A DNA stretch of 64,000 bases. Source: IMCC2047 sp041395865 (GTDB lineage Bacteria > Pseudomonadota > Gammaproteobacteria > Pseudomonadales > IMCC2047). Position numbers and translations under genes: made by a program. The notes beneath the pieces were generated by a model. It saw only the letters and a program-made list of their open reading frames with translations. It was not told the DNA's origin and made no database searches. Shown one piece after another: positions 62,972-64,000 of the stretch. Every line of letters begins with the position of its first letter. Within the stretch, counting starts at the first letter, position 1. The stretch is taken from contig JAWKZQ010000014.1 in the NCBI GenBank assembly GCA_041395865.1, positions 1-64,000 of the forward strand, read 5' to 3'.

Positions 62972-64000
62972 ATGCAGAACTCAATACCTGATCTACTCAC
63001 ATTAATGCAGCAGCTGATCGAGACGCCCTCGGTCAGTTGCACCAACCCGGCGATTGACCAGAGCAACCGGGCGGTGATCGACCGGCTTGCCCAGTGGCTG
63101 GAAGACCTCGGCTTCCGCTGCGAAATCTGCCCGATCCCCGCACAACCCCACAAGGCCAACCTGATCGCAACGCTCGGCGAAGGCCCCGGCGGACTGGTAT
63201 TGGCGGGACACACCGACACGGTGCCCTTCGACGAAGCGCTCTGGCAGCATAACCCGCTCGGCATGACCGAAGATAACGGCCGCCTTTACGGCCTCGGCAC
63301 CAGCGATATGAAGGGATTTTTCCCCATCGCCATTGAAGCCGCCAAAAAGTTTCTGGACACGCCGCTCAAGCAGCCACTGATTATTCTCGCCACCGCCGAT
63401 GAAGAAAGCTCGATGGCCGGCGCCAAAGCGCTGGCGGACATGGGCCGCCCGCTGGCGCGCCACGCCATTATCGGCGAACCGACCGGCATGCGCCCAATCC
63501 GCATGCATAAAGGCATGATGATGGAGGAGGTACGCCTGCTGGGTAAGTCAGGGCACTCCTCAAACCCGGCCTGGGGCACCAATGCGCTGGACGCCATGCA
63601 CGCCGTGATGGGCGAACTGATGACGCTGCGCCGGGAACTGCAACGCGATTACAACAACAGTCACTTCGATGTCAGTTTCCCGACCCTGAACCTGGGTTGC
63701 ATTCACGGTGGCGACAACCCCAATCGCATCTGCGGACACACCGAACTGCAATTTGACCTGCGTCCCCTGCCCGGCATGTCGCTGGATCATTTACGGGAAA
63801 CACTGGATACACGCCTGCGAGCAGTCGCCGACCAGCACCAGGTGCAATTTGAAATGCAAAACCTGTTCGGCATCCCGCCCTTTGAAACCGAAGCCAGCCG
63901 CGAAATCGTCAAGGTCGCCGAAAAACTCACCGGCCACCGCGCCACCAGCGTCAACTTTGGCACCGAAGCGCCCTTCCTGACCCAGATGGGTATGGACACC
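62972..64000 (+). CDS. argE: acetylornithine deacetylase ArgE (partial, cut by window end)
   Basis: 343 codons visible from the ATG at 62972 (MQNSIPDLL) to the last base; the full protein is about 380-390 residues. M20 metallopeptidase family: LVLAGHTDTVPF, YGLGTSDMKGFF, ATADEESSMAGAK and AIIGEPTGMRPIRMHKG give the metal ligands and catalytic Glu. ArgE removes the acetyl group from N-acetylornithine in arginine synthesis. Starts 34 bp after pitA. Confidence 0.93.
   Translation, partial: MQNSIPDLLTLMQQLIETPSVSCTNPAIDQSNRAVIDRLAQWLEDLGFRCEICPIPAQPHKANLIATLGEGPGGLVLAGHTDTVPFDEALWQHNPLGMTEDNGRLYGLGTSDMKGFFPIAIEAAKKFLDTPLKQPLIILATADEESSMAGAKALADMGRPLARHAIIGEPTGMRPIRMHKGMMMEEVRLLGKSGHSSNPAWGTNALDAMHAVMGELMTLRRELQRDYNNSHFDVSFPTLNLGCIHGGDNPNRICGHTELQFDLRPLPGMSLDHLRETLDTRLRAVADQHQVQFEMQNLFGIPPFETEASREIVKVAEKLTGHRATSVNFGTEAPFLTQMGMDT

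Noticed and set aside
1..64000. Search by eye for tRNA, rRNA, CRISPR arrays, intact transposases or phage genes
   Set aside because: None found; a covariance-model scan would be needed to exclude small RNAs fully.

Overview
The window looks like chromosomal DNA of a free-living, aerobic gammaproteobacterium of the Pseudomonas/Cellvibrio type. This rests on three gene orders: glnE-ilvE-waaF-waaC-waaG-waaP, the minor-pilin cluster fimU-pilV-pilW-pilX-pilY1-pilY2-pilE, and the oxyR/ahpC-ahpF pair. Genes are dense, base composition looks slightly GC-rich (judged by eye, not computed), and many genes overlap by 1-4 bases. I see no rRNA, tRNA, CRISPR array, intact insertion sequence or phage module. 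The last gene (argE) runs off the right edge.

Layout, left to right. 0-8 kb: an HPP/CBS membrane protein, the peroxide module (oxyR divergent from ahpC-ahpF), an MscS channel, a ZntB/CorA metal transporter and the nucleotide hydrolase PpnN. 8-14 kb: small stress or unknown genes (cupin, unknown 114-aa protein, GFA-fold protein), a cytochrome c-FTR1 iron permease behind a likely Fur box, an isochorismatase-fold hydrolase, a PEP-CTERM surface protein, a CWC zinc-ribbon-like protein and cytochrome b561. 14-21 kb: a tetR-adaptor-RND efflux operon with a perfect 15-bp inverted-repeat operator, then a Crp/Fnr regulator with a DUF2892/YeeE-YedE sulfur-transport operon and its own palindrome. 21-25.5 kb: ybgA-phrB and a decayed diguanylate cyclase.

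25.5-29.9 kb is a zinc-acquisition locus: ABC permease and ATPase, DUF3299 protein, CobW-type GTPase and a His-rich ZrgA-like protein carrying a (CATGCT)10 tandem repeat, preceded by a Zur-like palindrome. 30.0-32.3 kb holds one large, strongly codon-biased gene whose active-site residues match dimethylamine dehydrogenase rather than trimethylamine dehydrogenase. A 0.6-kb gene-free stretch with a 12-bp inverted repeat and broken reading frames follows. 32.8-39.9 kb is the type IV minor pilin/PilY1 operon. 40.1-43.7 kb is an arsR-gapdh-arsJ arsenate-detoxification operon with a CHAD gene at its tail.

43.7-51.7 kb builds the lipopolysaccharide core: heptosyltransferases WaaC and WaaF, glucosyltransferase WaaG, kinase WaaP, two further kinase-like proteins and an AT-richer GT-C-like membrane protein on the opposite strand. 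51.7-64 kb carries housekeeping genes: ilvE, glnE, a solo GspE/PilB-family ATPase, a beta-CASP metallo-beta-lactamase protein, two phosphate transport systems placed back to back (NptA-type and DUF47-Pit), and argE.

The best candidates for something new are the isolated, apparently highly expressed dimethylamine dehydrogenase with its odd upstream region, the zinc locus with a slippage-prone metal-binding tract, the Crp/Fnr-sulfur transport unit, and the LPS-core kinase/GT-C group. None is proven novel from sequence alone.
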